Origin: Gammaproteobacteria bacterium
GTDB lineage: Bacteria > Pseudomonadota > Gammaproteobacteria > Pseudomonadales > Pseudohongiellaceae
Assembly (NCBI GenBank): GCA_030682575.1
Contig: JAUXNX010000005.1
Span: 1-64,000 of the forward strand
DNA: 64,000 nucleotides
Direction of reading: 5' to 3'
Part shown: in pieces, positions 62,544-64,000 of the stretch
How the letters are laid out: the number at the start of each line of letters is the position of its first letter
Numbering within the stretch: position 1 is the first letter of the stretch
Program-made: the position numbers and the translations under genes
The notes under the pieces: generated by a model
Seen by the model: only the letters and a program-made list of their open reading frames with translations
Told to the model about the DNA's origin: nothing
Databases searched by the model: none

Positions 62544-64000
62544 TCATATCTCGTTGCGACGAGCGGCCTGGATAATGTGATCTGCGGCCCGGAATGCCAG
62601 CGCCATGATCGTCATCGTCGGCTGTCCACGACCGGAGGTGACCAGACTTCCGCCGTCCACCATGAACAGATTCGGCACATCGTGAGAACGGTTATAGCGA
62701 TCCACTACAGACGTAGCCGGATCATTACCCATTCTGCAGGTGCCAAGCAAGTGTACGCCGCCGGTCTGACCATTTTCCGCATAGGAGCCGACCTTCTTGA
62801 TCGCGCCCGCCGCATCCATCAATTCCATGGAACGTTCCATAAAGAACTTCATGGTCGCGAGATCGTCCGGATGATTCATGAAAGTGGTACGCAGTGCCGG
62901 GCGTCCCCACTTGTCCTTCACTGTGGGATCAAGCGTGACGTTGTTGGTTGAAAGTGGCAGCGTAGTGCAGTGGCCGTTGAACGATGCCGTGTGGGTAAAC
63001 TCCATCATCAGATCCTTCTTGAAGTCGCTGCCCCACGACGAGCCGGAGAACGTGCCTCCGCGCATGGCTGCCGCCATCGGCAGACCGCGCGTCAGCGAGC
63101 GACAATCGATACCTCCACCACCATAGAAGCCCAGGCTGGGATCAATGGTATAGAAGTCGTGAATCACGCGCGTGGTAGGAATGCTCTTGTGAGCATTCAC
63201 CGGTTCCGGGAACAGGCCGGCCGCATTCGAAGAGCCATTGAACATCAGATTCTTTCCGACCATGCCACTGGAGTTGCCGAGTCCATCGGGAAAGCGACTG
63301 GACTCGGACAGGAACAGCAGACGCGGGGTCTCGGCACCATTCGCGCACAGCACCACAGCCTTCGCCATCTGCGCCTGCTCGGTACCATCTTCCTCCCAGT
63401 ACACCACTTCCGTGACACGACCAGCGTCATTGGTATTGATGCGGGAGACCGTGCACCCGGTACGCAGTTCGCAATTGCCCGAGGCTTCCGCCAACGGAAT
63501 CATGGTCACTGCGGACGATGACTTGGCCGCCACCTCACAGCCAAAGCCGTTGCAGAACCCGCAATGGATGCAGGCAGGTCTGCCATTGTGGGGCCTTGAA
63601 AGAATGGCAACCGGCGCCGGATACGGTTCATAGCCCAGCGCCTTGCCTGCGCGCTCCATCAATACACCGGATGCCTTTACCGGCATGGGCGGACAGGGAT
63701 AATCGCGAGATCGGGGTGGGTCCCACGGGCCTGCGAGTCCGGACACACCGATCTCCCAGTCAACCTTGGTGTAGTAGGGTTCCAACTCCTCATAGGTGAT
63801 GGGCCAGTCCGCAAAATTGGTGCCTGCTATCGGGCCACGAATACTGGCTTCCTGAAAATCGATCGGTCGCAAACGCCAGAAGTTGCCCGAGTAATGTGCG
63901 CTGCTCCCCCCCACGTTGTGCGCGTAGTTCAGCACACCCGAATCGACCATCTTCGCCTCTTCGTGTTCATACTTGCGGAAGGTCTGTGGATGGCCTTTGC
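62544..64000 (-). CDS. GMC-family oxidoreductase, 5' end beyond the window
   Basis: At least 485 residues, open through the right edge on the minus strand; the Met at 63950 is internal because the frame continues upstream (KGHPQTFRKYEHEEAK). It shows NVGGSSAHYSGNFWRLRP, a cysteine-rich CIHCGFCNGFGCE typical of the gluconate/alcohol dehydrogenase subset, and the C-terminal FAD segment GGVHLLGTCRMG. The cysteine motif and class suggest a periplasmic partner for cytochrome c. The FAD-binding N-terminus is not visible. Strand neighbour of the M20 gene. Confidence 0.88.
   Translation of the reverse strand, partial: KGHPQTFRKYEHEEAKMVDSGVLNYAHNVGGSSAHYSGNFWRLRPIDFQEASIRGPIAGTNFADWPITYEELEPYYTKVDWEIGVSGLAGPWDPPRSRDYPCPPMPVKASGVLMERAGKALGYEPYPAPVAILSRPHNGRPACIHCGFCNGFGCEVAAKSSSAVTMIPLAEASGNCELRTGCTVSRINTNDAGRVTEVVYWEEDGTEQAQMAKAVVLCANGAETPRLLFLSESSRFPDGLGNSSGMVGKNLMFNGSSNAAGLFPEPVNAHKSIPTTRVIHDFYTIDPSLGFYGGGGIDCRSLTRGLPMAAAMRGGTFSGSSWGSDFKKDLMMEFTHTASFNGHCTTLPLSTNNVTLDPTVKDKWGRPALRTTFMNHPDDLATMKFFMERSMELMDAAGAIKKVGSYAENGQTGGVHLLGTCRMGNDPATSVVDRYNRSHDVPNLFMVDGGSLVTSGRGQPTMTIMALAFRAADHIIQAARRNEI

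Overview
The window looks like a chromosomal segment of a free-living, probably marine, gammaproteobacterium. The evidence is the end of a probable dnaG followed by a gammaproteobacterial-type rpoD, a tRNA with anticodon CAU, and many exported PQQ, FAH-type and GMC oxidation enzymes of the kind common in OMG-group-like bacteria. The lineage is inferred from gene content only. Host genes are GC-rich. Much of the 19.9-39.0 kb block is visibly more AT-rich, as expected of transferred DNA.

Layout. (1) 0-9.2 kb: dnaG tail, rpoD, an NsrR-like regulator next to a two-gene nitric-oxide dioxygenase unit (truncated haemoglobin plus ferredoxin-type reductase), and a MacA-MacB-outer-membrane-factor tripartite exporter. 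(2) 9.3-16.2 kb: gene blocks that look like one pathway of unknown product. They encode a CDP-alcohol phosphatidyltransferase and a flippase-like membrane protein; a leftward operon of GTP cyclohydrolase II, RibD-type reductase, MDR dehydrogenase and a PTPS paralogue with Glu in place of the catalytic Cys; and, divergent from it, a glycosyltransferase and a methyltransferase. (3) 16.3-19.2 kb: an ice-binding-like exported protein, a long REP-like palindrome and a membrane sulfatase-family enzyme.

(4) 19.36-41.15 kb: a tRNA gene and two further copies of its 3' half (39.40 and 41.10 kb) bound two tandem integrated elements. The large one (about 20 kb) carries a controller-regulated type II restriction-modification system, a frameshifted KlcA/ArdB antirestriction gene, primase and helicase-like replication genes, a tyrosine integrase, and cargo. 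The cargo comprises several membrane proteins with glycine-zipper segments, an exported trypsin-like protease, and a family-B DNA-polymerase-like protein with an altered motif C next to an unknown partner. The small element holds one exported EEP-family hydrolase. Their right ends are homologous, with GGTTCGG repeat clusters. The sequence after the third att copy again resembles an element left end, so a third, decayed element may begin there. Its first gene is a broken defence-type (Zn ribbon plus TIR/deoxyribosyltransferase-like) gene.

(5) 42.1-52 kb: an exported cytochrome c/copper-monooxygenase-like protein with two exported companions, a secreted protein, an orphan histidine kinase, an ABC exporter preceded by an 18-residue membrane peptide, and a GST-MerR pair. 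(6) 52-64 kb: exported PQQ sugar dehydrogenase with an AraC regulator, an exported FAH-family protein, a methyltransferase remnant, a PQQ quinoprotein dehydrogenase, an arsenic cluster (radical SAM, ArsM, ArsC), a frameshifted M20 peptidase and a GMC oxidoreductase running off the right edge.

The best candidates for undescribed biology are the PolB-like locus (35.9-39.0 kb), the pterin/flavin-like plus glycolipid-like cluster (9.3-16.2 kb), and the radical SAM-ArsM-ArsC operon (58.5-61.1 kb).
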